A stretch of 22,935 nucleotides of DNA, from IMG/VR virus record IMGVR_UViG_3300033064_006336, positions 1 through 22,935 of that record; one strand, 5' to 3'. Below the pieces are notes generated by a model. It ran no database searches. It worked only from the letters and a program-made list of their open reading frames with translations, and was not told the origin of the DNA. Positions 14,337-21,046 of the stretch are shown one piece after another (within the stretch, counting starts at the first letter, position 1; each line of letters begins with the position of its first letter). The position numbers and the translations under genes are program-made. Source of the DNA: a virus.

Positions 14337-16463
14337 TTACTCATTTTTAATTTGATCTTCCCAGTTTCGGAAAGTCATATTTCCCTTTAGATACGCCTCT
14401 TGTTCTATTTCTTGTAAGTTAGTATCTTCGTTTGTATTTGTAGTGCTAATATTTCCTAACCTTCCTTCTACATTTTGCATGTGATGAATCATTTCATGTG
14501 TAAAAGATCTACAAACATCTTTTGGAAGTCTTCCCATTGCATATAGGATTACTTCTTTATTATTTGGATCGTAATAAGCTGTTTTTCCAAAGAAGTCATT
14601 TGCTTCTTGTTCGTCATATCTTATTTTTACTTCTGGGAGTGGTTGTATTTTCATCCCCTGATCCAACATGTATTCTAAAATTGATCCTATATATGGAGTA
14701 TAGTTAAACTTTTGTTGCTGTGGTGTTTCTGATAAACGTTTTTGGTATGGTGTGTAGTCAAAACTTACATCCGAATATGTCTTAATGTATATGTCGATTC
14801 TATCTTGATTAAATACTATTGTGTACTTATCTGGATCAATGGTTGCTTTTAGGTCATCGTAAAGGTGCTCCAAGGAAGCTCTATCTTTTGAAGGAATGGC
14901 TCCTGATGGTCTAATTGCTGTTCCCGATGATCCTTCTTTTATTATTTTTGTTTTCTTTGGAAAGAAGCTCTCAAACACTTCATCAACTGCACTTAGCATT
15001 TTATCTTGTACTGAGTCTTGTTTTTGTGGTGCTATAATGTTAACAATTGCTTGTCTATCTTGCTTTGACACTTCTGATGGAATCCATTTTCCAGATAATA
15101 AAAAGTCTTCAGATGTCCTAATATCTGTTGCTGAGAATTTATCATCTTCTTCGTTTGCAACAACTGGAAGCTCTTTTATTTCTACGTTTTGATATGTCCC
15201 TTTTGCTTTTCCTTTTTCTATACCTGCAAATTTTTTCATTTCATCAGCCATAGCTCCTGTTACAATCTTTGTTACCTTGTCTTGATTTGCATCAATCCAT
15301 TCGTAAGTATCTAATACAGGTGTTACTTTGCTTACTTGAATATCTACTGGTACGTCTAAGTATTTAGCATAAATTCGCCAAATTGCTTTTGACTGCTCAG
15401 CTGTAACTGTTACTCCTTCTCTTATTTTAGGTCCAATAAAAACTACAATCTTATCTGCTTGATTAGATAAAAATTTAGCATTTGCAAAGTGAGCTAAATG
15501 TGGTGGTTTAAATCCTCCAGCATAAAGTGCTACTATTTCTGATCCGTCATCTAATGCTTCTGATAGTAGTTGATTTACTTTTTCAAGTGCAGCTTCTTTG
15601 TCGGCTCCTTTTGCTGTTCCTACTTCTCCTGCTCCAATTACTAGCATTGATTTAAAAGTTCCTTTAATTCTATTTTTAGATCTTTGGCTTTTCCACTGCT
15701 TACTTGCTAATTGATCTAATAACTCTTTAAAAGATCCATTTATGGCGTAATCTTTAAATAATGTTTCAACATCTGACCATTTATATGACATCCAAATATC
15801 CTGTCTTGCTGTTTCTTTAAAGTTGTCTAATGTGACAATTCTTAGAGTAAGCCCTTTTGATGATAGTACAAACTCATACTCTTGGTTTTCTTGTAATGGT
15901 GGTACATCGTTTATTGCTAATCTTTGAAAAATGCCATTAGGATCTTCCTCAATACACATTGTTTTTGCTAGTCCTATTAATAGGGCTTGCTTTGGGCCAG
16001 GTATATCCAAGAAAGAAGTTCGATAAGTTGACTCTTCTTGGGAAGAAACAATCATGTTATCAATCTGAACTGTTAGGTCTGGGAATCCTTCTATATGGTA
16101 TTGTGTGATTACAATGTCTCCTGTTCCTGCTGTTTTCTTTCCTGTGTGTCTTCCTGCTCTAAAAGGCACTGTTATGTCATCTGAAAGGGAGTTAAGATAC
16201 GCTGCAAAATCTGCTTTTATCTTTTTCATATCAGCTCTATCGCCTTCTAGTTCTACTACTAGGTCAATATCACCATGTCCTTCTGGTTTTTCTTGTCCTC
16301 CTACTACATCTCCATTTTCGTCTTTTGGAATAATGTTATAAGATCCAGTTATCTTAGCACTTTTAAAAGTTGGATATTTGCTCAGTACTCTATCTATAAA
16401 CGATTGTACTGTAGCTTTCACTGCAGAACTTGGTATTCTATTTGCTCCTATTGATCCCGACAT
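14337..16463 (-). CDS. Three-domain fusion: nucleotidyltransferase + NMN-adenylyltransferase-like + HExxH metallopeptidase
   Basis: A 708-residue protein with three enzyme-like domains. Residues about 1-295 form a polymerase-beta-type nucleotidyltransferase with GSYN (40-43), GHGDIDLV (62-69; Asp65, Asp67) and VQID (132-135; Asp135). Residues about 308-490 form a HIGH-type cytidylyl/NMN-adenylyltransferase domain with YAGGFKPPHLAHF (314-326) and FSATDIR (443-449, like the usual ISxTxIR). Residues about 515-708 end in a metallopeptidase with FTHEMIHHMQ (HExxH 656-660) and EIEQEAY as a third-ligand region. LLSE-A (302/303) and IIKE-G (510/511) fit prohead-protease cleavage and fall exactly at the two domain borders. 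The gene begins 1 base after its paralogous neighbour. NAD metabolism or tRNA/RNA modification are possible roles, but neither is shown. Confidence 0.85.
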   Translation of the reverse strand: MSGSIGANRIPSSAVKATVQSFIDRVLSKYPTFKSAKITGSYNIIPKDENGDVVGGQEKPEGHGDIDLVVELEGDRADMKKIKADFAAYLNSLSDDITVPFRAGRHTGKKTAGTGDIVITQYHIEGFPDLTVQIDNMIVSSQEESTYRTSFLDIPGPKQALLIGLAKTMCIEEDPNGIFQRLAINDVPPLQENQEYEFVLSSKGLTLRIVTLDNFKETARQDIWMSYKWSDVETLFKDYAINGSFKELLDQLASKQWKSQRSKNRIKGTFKSMLVIGAGEVGTAKGADKEAALEKVNQLLSEALDDGSEIVALYAGGFKPPHLAHFANAKFLSNQADKIVVFIGPKIREGVTVTAEQSKAIWRIYAKYLDVPVDIQVSKVTPVLDTYEWIDANQDKVTKIVTGAMADEMKKFAGIEKGKAKGTYQNVEIKELPVVANEEDDKFSATDIRTSEDFLLSGKWIPSEVSKQDRQAIVNIIAPQKQDSVQDKMLSAVDEVFESFFPKKTKIIKEGSSGTAIRPSGAIPSKDRASLEHLYDDLKATIDPDKYTIVFNQDRIDIYIKTYSDVSFDYTPYQKRLSETPQQQKFNYTPYIGSILEYMLDQGMKIQPLPEVKIRYDEQEANDFFGKTAYYDPNNKEVILYAMGRLPKDVCRSFTHEMIHHMQNVEGRLGNISTTNTNEDTNLQEIEQEAYLKGNMTFRNWEDQIKNE

Positions 16464-16464
16464 A

Positions 16465-17376
16465 TTATACTGTTTTATACTTTACTAAGTTAGAATCATC
16501 CGGTAAAAACTTACCTGTAAATCCTAATCTTTTTTGGTTATCAATCCAATATTGTTGTAAATCTTCTGGTATATCTGCTCTTGTACTTTCCATAATTTTC
16601 AAGTAAACATCAAAAATTCCATGTAGATCTTGTTCGGATAAGTTGCTTTTCAAAGCTTCCATTACATCAAAATAATTTGCTACAGAGTCTTTTGTGAGCT
16701 GTAATCCGTATCTTTTATTCAATACTTCAATTGCTTGTTGAGGAGTTGTTGCAACTACCTCTCCTGTATCTTTTCTCTTTACTCCATTTGCATGAGAGAA
16801 TGTATATCCTCCATATGAAAACATTGCTACTAGTAGCTGTGTTCTATGAAGTCCTTTTACATTACCTTTGTATACTGCTGAGTAGTATGAGAATTCTAAC
16901 CAATCTACATCTCCAATATTAATATCAATTTGTACACTAGTTCCAATTCTTTCACCTGCTTCATTGTATTGTGGAGCCATTAGAAATAGCTGACCTGAGC
17001 CTGCGCCTTTCATGTCTGGTACGATGTCTGTATCAGAATTTTGAATTATTTCTGCTGCTGCAACTACTACAGCTCTTCTCATTAATTGTTCATCAGAAGC
17101 TGTTCTAGCTCTTTTCTTAAACGCTACAAATAGATCTTGAACGTGTTTCTCATCCAATCCCCAATCATCTATATTATCAAAAGATGACCCAGCAAGTACT
17201 AGGTCAATGTCTCCTGATATTTCTTTTTTTCCTACAGATCCTATAGTTTTTATTCCTGTAAAGTGTGTATGTGCTTTTGGAAAAATCTTTTTAAATTCTC
17301 TAAAAAACTCTAATAGAGTTGGTTTTATATCTTCTCTTTTTATGGACGCTGTAGTTCCAAATACGTTTCCTCCCAT
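16465..17376 (-). CDS. Nucleotidyltransferase-fold protein (303 aa)
   Basis: Polymerase-beta-type nucleotidyltransferase signatures are visible: IGSVGKKEISGDIDLVLAG (45-63; Gly46-Ser47 and metal ligands Asp56 and Asp58) and VQIDINIGD (148-156; Asp151 as third ligand). The same order and nearly the same words (GDIDLV, VQID) occur in the N-terminal domain of the next gene, so the two are probably tandem paralogues. The C-terminal half is helical, without another recognisable domain. The gene ends 1 base before the 708-residue gene. A 71-base leader upstream carries a CTATTTATT element. Its substrate could be a nucleic-acid end, a tRNA or a small molecule; sequence alone does not say. Confidence 0.75.
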   Translation of the reverse strand: MGGNVFGTTASIKREDIKPTLLEFFREFKKIFPKAHTHFTGIKTIGSVGKKEISGDIDLVLAGSSFDNIDDWGLDEKHVQDLFVAFKKRARTASDEQLMRRAVVVAAAEIIQNSDTDIVPDMKGAGSGQLFLMAPQYNEAGERIGTSVQIDINIGDVDWLEFSYYSAVYKGNVKGLHRTQLLVAMFSYGGYTFSHANGVKRKDTGEVVATTPQQAIEVLNKRYGLQLTKDSVANYFDVMEALKSNLSEQDLHGIFDVYLKIMESTRADIPEDLQQYWIDNQKRLGFTGKFLPDDSNLVKYKTV

Positions 17377-17436
17377 TTACTTTTTTTATTTACCTAAAGA
17401 TACGCACAATATATTTATTATGCAACAGTTATATTA

Positions 17437-17445
17437 AATAAATAG
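17437..17445 (-). promoter_or_regulatory. Weak promoter-like CTATTTATT element
   Basis: One mismatch from CTATTTATA, in the 71-base gap between the Cas4-like nuclease and nucleotidyltransferase genes, about 60 bases before the ATG. In the same gap the coding strand has TTG (17423-17425), then 20 bases, then TATCTTTA (17395-17402). This is near the Bacteroidetes host promoter pattern TTG-N19-21-TAnnTTTG, so the true promoter may be that one. Confidence 0.3.
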
Positions 17446-17447
17446 TA

Positions 17448-18230
17448 CTAAAGTTTGATAGTAGTTGGATATGATGTGTACTTTGGCTCTGTTGTTGGAT
17501 GATCTATTTCATATAGTCTGTAAATTAATTTGAATAATTCAAAGTTTTTTTCTATATCGTCAATTACTTTTAATTCCCATCCTTTGCCCTGAATCTTTTT
17601 ACCTGCTTTATCTTCTCCTCGAGTAGCTGCTTTTAGCCAAAGGATTGCTGTTCTATCAATTTTAACTCCCTTTGCTTCTTCAATTGATTTTGCATAAGCT
17701 GCTAGTTGTAGATCGTATGATTTATGTAAATGGTTTGATGTCTTAAAATCTATAAGCCAAGTCTCTCCGTTTATCTTTACAACTATATCGGCTGTTCCAG
17801 CATACTTGTGAATGTCTGAGTATGTAAATTCTTCTGTGAATATTAGTTCAGGTTTGGCTAATGCCCAAAACTCTTTAAACTTCATAATCATTCCCCATAC
17901 TAATTCATTGTACCGGGCATTACCATAATCATCCATCCAACTAACTTCTTTACCTTCTAGTAATTCTTCAATTGCATTATGAACTTGAGTACCTTCATCT
18001 CCGGCTCTTCTCATTATAATATCTGAATTGTGTCCTACATCTTTCAACCAAGATTCAAAGAACTTATTCTTTGGCATGTGTTGTAAAATTGAAGTAACTG
18101 AAGGGTAGTACACTCCTCCTGATCTTTCATAGCATCTGCGATCAAGAAAATTTACCTGCTTAAGTGTTGCGTCAAATTTCAAATTCCTTTTCTTATGCTC
18201 TGTTAGTATGTTATTACCTTTCTGTAACAT
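17448..18230 (-). CDS. PD-(D/E)XK exonuclease-like protein, Cas4/RecB nuclease family
   Basis: The 260-residue protein shows the family motifs in order: a His in GTQVHNAIEE (80-89), Glu133/Glu134 in FTEEFTY, GTADIVV (145-151; Asp148), LIDFKTS (159-165; Asp161 and Lys163) and LQLAAYA (174-180; Gln175, Tyr179). No Fe-S cysteine set is seen, unlike true Cas4. Phages of this type use such nucleases in replication and recombination, and the gene lies in the same transcription direction as the primase. Originally it probably sat directly behind the promoter element at 19113-19121; a homing-endonuclease cassette now separates them. Its immediate leader (TTAAATAAAGA before the ATG) repeats the sequence following that promoter. 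Confidence 0.85.
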   Translation of the reverse strand: MLQKGNNILTEHKKRNLKFDATLKQVNFLDRRCYERSGGVYYPSVTSILQHMPKNKFFESWLKDVGHNSDIIMRRAGDEGTQVHNAIEELLEGKEVSWMDDYGNARYNELVWGMIMKFKEFWALAKPELIFTEEFTYSDIHKYAGTADIVVKINGETWLIDFKTSNHLHKSYDLQLAAYAKSIEEAKGVKIDRTAILWLKAATRGEDKAGKKIQGKGWELKVIDDIEKNFELFKLIYRLYEIDHPTTEPKYTSYPTTIKL

Positions 18231-18233
18231 ATT

Positions 18234-18245
18234 TCTTTATTTAAT
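18234..18245. repeat. Direct repeat, right end of GIY-YIG cassette (copy 1)
   Basis: TCTTTATTTAAT on the plus strand, identical to 19102-19113. The copies are 868 bases apart and bracket the GIY-YIG gene and its hairpin leader. They look like a target-site or recombination footprint, though the sequence is AT-rich and so of limited specificity. Confidence 0.45.
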
Positions 18246-18286
18246 TATTATTTTTCAAAAGTACCCTACTCCTAGTCTATTTGTTT

Positions 18287-19009
18287 TTAGTTTTTGTATT
18301 GCCAAATAAATCCTCCTACTGATTTTATCCTCCCTGTTAGGCAGGATGAGATACCTCCTGCACTTACTCCAATAGCCTTACTAGCTTCCAATATTGCTGA
18401 CCATTCTGCTATATTTACGCCTTCTTTGGATAGTTGTATAATAGGCTTTCTGCACTTTTGCCCTGCTGCAACCCTATCTCTACTACCCTCTGCTCTCGTA
18501 CCTATTCCAGGTATGTTGCCTACTCCTACTACTGCATACTTCCAAATAAATCCTCCTGCCGATAGTTGCCGATTTATTAAACATGCCGATATGCTATCTT
18601 TTCGTATGTCTAAGGTTTCTGCTGCTTTCTTTATTGAAGGCCACTTTTTTATAAATGCTCCATTTTTTTCGTATTGATTTACCTCTATATATCGCTTTTT
18701 AATACTATCCTCAGACATTTTCCCTGACCTGTCCCCAGTTTTTGTCAACTTACAATTAAGTCCATCAGGCCCTAACACTACGTAGTAGTCTTGCCAGTAC
18801 CGCTCTCTCTTGTTTAGGTTCTCAACAAAGCACTCCTCTATAGTTACAAAAGTGTGCATATTCCAGCCATACTTTGCTAGTGAGTTATACAATCTTCGTT
18901 GACCTTGGCAATCTAGCCTTCTATACCTCTCCACTCTCTTATCCATATTAACAGTCTGTCCAATATAAATTTTTCCACTCGGACTTGCTATTTTATAAAT
19001 CCCTATCAT
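18287..19009 (-). CDS. GIY-YIG homing endonuclease with two NUMOD1 repeats
   Basis: This 240-residue protein opens with a canonical GIY-YIG domain: GIYKI (3-7), IYIGQT (14-19), conserved Arg in NMDKRVERYR (21-30), and the metal-binding Glu69 in NKRERYW, then Asn85. A short NUMOD3-like basic segment (SGKMSEDSIKKRY, 95-107) follows, and then two NUMOD1 DNA-binding repeats at about 110-158 and 189-238, each ending in GGFIW-K/Q-Y. It is inserted between the primase and nuclease genes, both of which are intact, so it acts as a free-standing mobile endonuclease rather than an intron- or intein-borne one. By eye its base composition is less AT-rich than its neighbours, consistent with recent transfer. 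Confidence 0.93.
   Translation of the reverse strand: MIGIYKIASPSGKIYIGQTVNMDKRVERYRRLDCQGQRRLYNSLAKYGWNMHTFVTIEECFVENLNKRERYWQDYYVVLGPDGLNCKLTKTGDRSGKMSEDSIKKRYIEVNQYEKNGAFIKKWPSIKKAAETLDIRKDSISACLINRQLSAGGFIWKYAVVGVGNIPGIGTRAEGSRDRVAAGQKCRKPIIQLSKEGVNIAEWSAILEASKAIGVSAGGISSCLTGRIKSVGGFIWQYKN
18302..18317. repeat. 16-base direct repeat coding the NUMOD1 GGFIW core (copy A)
   Basis: CCAAATAAATCCTCCT is identical to 18542-18557, exactly 240 bases apart. Both copies encode the end of a NUMOD1 repeat, so this marks an internal duplication in the endonuclease gene. Confidence 0.8.
18542..18557. repeat. 16-base direct repeat coding the NUMOD1 GGFIW core (copy B)
   Basis: Second exact copy of the repeat at 18302-18317, at the end of the first NUMOD1 unit. 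Confidence 0.8.
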
Positions 19010-19040
19010 ACTAAATAAAAAAGGAGAAATTAAAAATAGC

Positions 19041-19100
19041 TACCTCGTCCGTAGTGTCATTTTAAAATCTCCGTAATGTTTTTATTGGTAGGACGAGTAC
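19041..19100 (-). promoter_or_regulatory. Structured leader of the GIY-YIG gene (inverted and direct repeats)
   Basis: CTCGTCC (19044-19050) and GGACGAG (19091-19097) form a 7-base inverted repeat about 40 bases apart. Inside it CCGTAGTGT (19049-19057) is imperfectly repeated as CCGTAATGT (19071-19079). The element lies between the promoter-like motif at 19113-19121 and the endonuclease ATG. RNA secondary structure controlling endonuclease translation is possible, as known for some T4 free-standing endonucleases. Confidence 0.35.
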
Positions 19101-19101
19101 C

Positions 19102-19113
19102 TCTTTATTTAAT
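19102..19113. repeat. Direct repeat, left end of GIY-YIG cassette (copy 2)
   Basis: TCTTTATTTAAT, identical to 18234-18245. It directly abuts the promoter-like element. Confidence 0.45.
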
Positions 19114-19121
19114 ATAAATAG
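19113..19121 (-). promoter_or_regulatory. CTATTTATA element now stranded upstream of the GIY-YIG cassette
   Basis: A perfect copy of the motif, but 103 bases before the endonuclease ATG instead of the usual 14-21. If the cassette is removed between the 12-base repeats, the motif falls 14 bases before the ATG of the Cas4-like nuclease gene, the same spacing as at 21035-21043. Confidence 0.55.
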
Positions 19122-19158
19122 TAACTTTTTATAAAAACCTTGATATATTTGCCTCATT

Positions 19159-20079
19159 TTATCTTAATTTATATCTTAATAACTTTCCTAAGTCCATTTC
19201 TTCGGCTTGTTGAATACGGTGTGTAAAAACGACAAAGCCTTCTTCACTTGGATCTTTCTCCTCCATGTCTACTAGGTATACCCTTTTCCCCATGTTTAAG
19301 AATTGCTCCACGTATTGTAAAGCTTTCTTAAGTGCATCTTTATCCAATGCTATGTACACATCTTCAACTGCACTAGTTGCTATTTTTTTTATTAATGAAT
19401 TTGATAGTGATTTTCCTAATATTGGTATTGCATTTCTCTTAACCGCTATTGCATCAAATACCCCCTCTACCAATATAATTGGTTGAGACCAGTTAATTAA
19501 GTTTTCAAATCCTATTATATCTTTTGAACACTCTGGGTTTCTGTATTTGTGATAAGCGTCTTCAAATGTTCTTGCTACAAAAAAGTTTAACTGATTGTTT
19601 TCTCCGTATGAAGGCACTACTATTCGTCCTGTGTATTGTCCTGAGGTGCAGTATCCTATGTTGTATTTTAAGAAATCTCTATCTGTAAATCCTCTTTTGT
19701 ACAAATAGTTTCTTACTTTATTTGCTATAATAGAAGTGGTTGTTGCTGTGTAAAGTGGTTGGAATTCTTTTGGAAGTTCTACTGTAGATGCTGGTGTATA
19801 TCCTACCTCATCTCCTTTTCTTACGTACTTTAGGATTTCATATGCCTGCTCTGCAGGTACTTGAAGTTGCTTTAGAAGAGATTTTATTGTTCGTCCTTTA
19901 AATCCACATACCCAACACTCAAATGGATTTTGTCCATTCTCATCTGTATGGAGATTTACTTCTAGTTTTGGTTTGTGGTGATTGCATTTAGGACAGTTAA
20001 ATGCATAGTTTTCTCTTGCCCTTTTGTGGGACTTTCCTAATACATTTTCTATAAAACCTAATAGTATATTGCTACTCAT
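19159..20079 (-). CDS. DNA primase, DnaG/T4 gp61-like
   Basis: A 306-residue primase with an N-terminal zinc-binding domain (CPKC at 29-32 and CWVC at 55-58) and a C-terminal TOPRIM domain: LVEGVFDA (203-210, catalytic Glu205) and ALDKD (244-248; Asp246 and Asp248). The linker between them contains GYCTSGQYTGRIVVPSY, typical of the DnaG core. It makes RNA primers for lagging-strand synthesis. The short length and absence of a helicase domain match phage gp61-type primases working with a separate helicase, not seen in this window. It starts after a terminator, with an AT-rich gap that must hold its own promoter. Its stop is followed by the CTATTTATA element and the GIY-YIG cassette. Confidence 0.9.
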   Translation of the reverse strand: MSSNILLGFIENVLGKSHKRARENYAFNCPKCNHHKPKLEVNLHTDENGQNPFECWVCGFKGRTIKSLLKQLQVPAEQAYEILKYVRKGDEVGYTPASTVELPKEFQPLYTATTTSIIANKVRNYLYKRGFTDRDFLKYNIGYCTSGQYTGRIVVPSYGENNQLNFFVARTFEDAYHKYRNPECSKDIIGFENLINWSQPIILVEGVFDAIAVKRNAIPILGKSLSNSLIKKIATSAVEDVYIALDKDALKKALQYVEQFLNMGKRVYLVDMEEKDPSEEGFVVFTHRIQQAEEMDLGKLLRYKLR

Positions 20080-20113
20080 ATTTGTACATAACCGATTGAC
20101 ATTATAATATACG

Positions 20114-20138
20114 AAAAAAGACTTGAATAAACAAGCCT
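20114..20138 (-). terminator. Rho-independent terminator between kinase-like gene and primase
   Basis: On the minus strand AGGCTTG pairs with CAAGTCT (7 pairs including one G-U) around a TTTATT loop, followed by a run of T. It lies about 14 bases after the stop of the kinase-like gene and separates that operon from the primase. Confidence 0.8.
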
Positions 20139-20151
20139 TTCTCTATTTTCT

Positions 20152-20589
20152 TTATACGTCTATTACTTTTATTCTACCTTTGTTATCTTGCATTAGATTA
20201 CTCAGTCTAATTGAACCACCTGGTCCTTCTAGGTCTGGGTATATTCCTAGCATGTCTGCTTCTTCCATTATATCGTCAATTGGAACATCTTGTTCAGATC
20301 CTGTAAAAGGGTCTAGATCTTGCATTGTTATTATTCCTAGTTTTGAATTTATAACCTGTACGTCGTATATGTATACAAAGTATTTTGTTTTTAGTTGTTT
20401 TATTTGCTGTGCATCCTCTAATTCTTCTGAATCAGTGGTAACTTTTACCACCTTATCTCCTACTAGAAATACTGTTCCATACTCCCCTTGCCCTAAATGC
20501 TTCCCTCCTTGAGCGATTATATCATCTACAAGTTGTTGGTATTGTGGGGTTGGATCTAAAATTTCTTTTAGTATAGAAATTAATTTCAC
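20152..20589 (-). CDS. Minimal protein-kinase-fold protein with capsid-targeting-like N-terminus (145 aa)
   Basis: The gene starts with GTG, giving MKLISILKEILDP, nearly the same N-terminus as the 73-residue protein (MKLIQLLKEADDP). Then follow a kinase glycine loop HLGQGEYGTVFLV (31-43), a likely beta-3 lysine Lys49 in VVKV, a Glu-rich helix, and a hinge-like IITMQDLDPF. The protein ends SNLMQDNKGRIKVIDV, which aligns with the catalytic-loop Asn and the metal-binding Asp of kinases (Asn131 and Asp144). The usual catalytic-loop Asp five residues before Asn131 is replaced by Ser126, and the protein stops right after the DFG-like position, so the whole C-lobe is missing. It may be a pseudokinase or a nucleotide-binding fragment. 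It overlaps the previous stop by one base. Confidence 0.65.
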   Translation of the reverse strand: MKLISILKEILDPTPQYQQLVDDIIAQGGKHLGQGEYGTVFLVGDKVVKVTTDSEELEDAQQIKQLKTKYFVYIYDVQVINSKLGIITMQDLDPFTGSEQDVPIDDIMEEADMLGIYPDLEGPGGSIRLSNLMQDNKGRIKVIDV

Positions 20590-21020
20590 TATTTATTTAA
20601 TACTTTAGCAGAAAAACTTCTAGCAAGTCTAGGTAAATTTTGTCCGTAGGCTAATTTTACCTCTCCTGATTTAACTTTTTGAATGGCTTGTTCTGGTGAA
20701 GATGCCTTTACTTCTACGTCATCGTCTCCATCTTCTCCTACTGTAAAAGATACTAAGTATGTTTGCTGGTCTTCTTGTTCGTATATTGGTTTTTCACCTC
20801 TAGAAATTCTAGCTACGTTGTCTGGATTAGCCTTATCTAAGATTTTATTTCCTCTTACTGGATCACCTTGTTCTGGGCGTTGCTTTGCAATTCTAGTTAA
20901 AATATTCATGAAGTCATTTGATGTACCTCCTTGGGTAGTTTCAATTTCTCCTGTTTCAGGATTCTTAGTGTACCCTTTCATGGCTTCTAGTACTAACTGT
21001 TTTAGTTGTGATTTTTTCAT
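20589..21020 (-). CDS. Small virion-like protein with capsid-targeting-like N-terminus (143 aa)
   Basis: I place the start at the ATG at 21018-21020, giving MKKSQLKQLVLEAMKGY, rather than 51 codons upstream. The long version would read through the promoter element and the end of the previous gene, and this start gives the shared N-terminal pattern. LVLE-A at 12/13 is a possible prohead-protease site. The middle is polar and Gly/Asn-rich. The C-terminal 60 residues (TYLVSFTVGEDGDDDVEVKASSPEQAIQKVKSG) look like a small alpha/beta domain common in phage proteins. A CTATTTATA element lies 14 bases before the ATG. The stop overlaps the GTG of the kinase-like gene. The function is unknown. Confidence 0.65.
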   Translation of the reverse strand: MKKSQLKQLVLEAMKGYTKNPETGEIETTQGGTSNDFMNILTRIAKQRPEQGDPVRGNKILDKANPDNVARISRGEKPIYEQEDQQTYLVSFTVGEDGDDDVEVKASSPEQAIQKVKSGEVKLAYGQNLPRLARSFSAKVLNK

Positions 21021-21034
21021 GCTCTGTATTTGTA

Positions 21035-21043
21035 TATAAATAG
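21035..21043 (-). promoter_or_regulatory. CTATTTATA late-promoter-like element
   Basis: Perfect motif 14 bases before the ATG at 21020, in a 26-base gap between genes. Its position decides the start codon of the downstream gene against the longer reading frame. Confidence 0.6.
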
Positions 21044-21046
21044 ATG

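Noticed and set aside
18287-19158. Group I intron carrying the GIY-YIG gene
   Set aside because: Both flanking genes are complete with their own starts and stops and are unrelated to each other, so there is no interrupted exon.
2678-21043. Reading TATAAATAG as plus-strand T4 late promoters
   Set aside because: No plus-strand genes follow any copy, while minus-strand starts follow at fixed short distances; antisense transcription cannot be excluded but is not supported.
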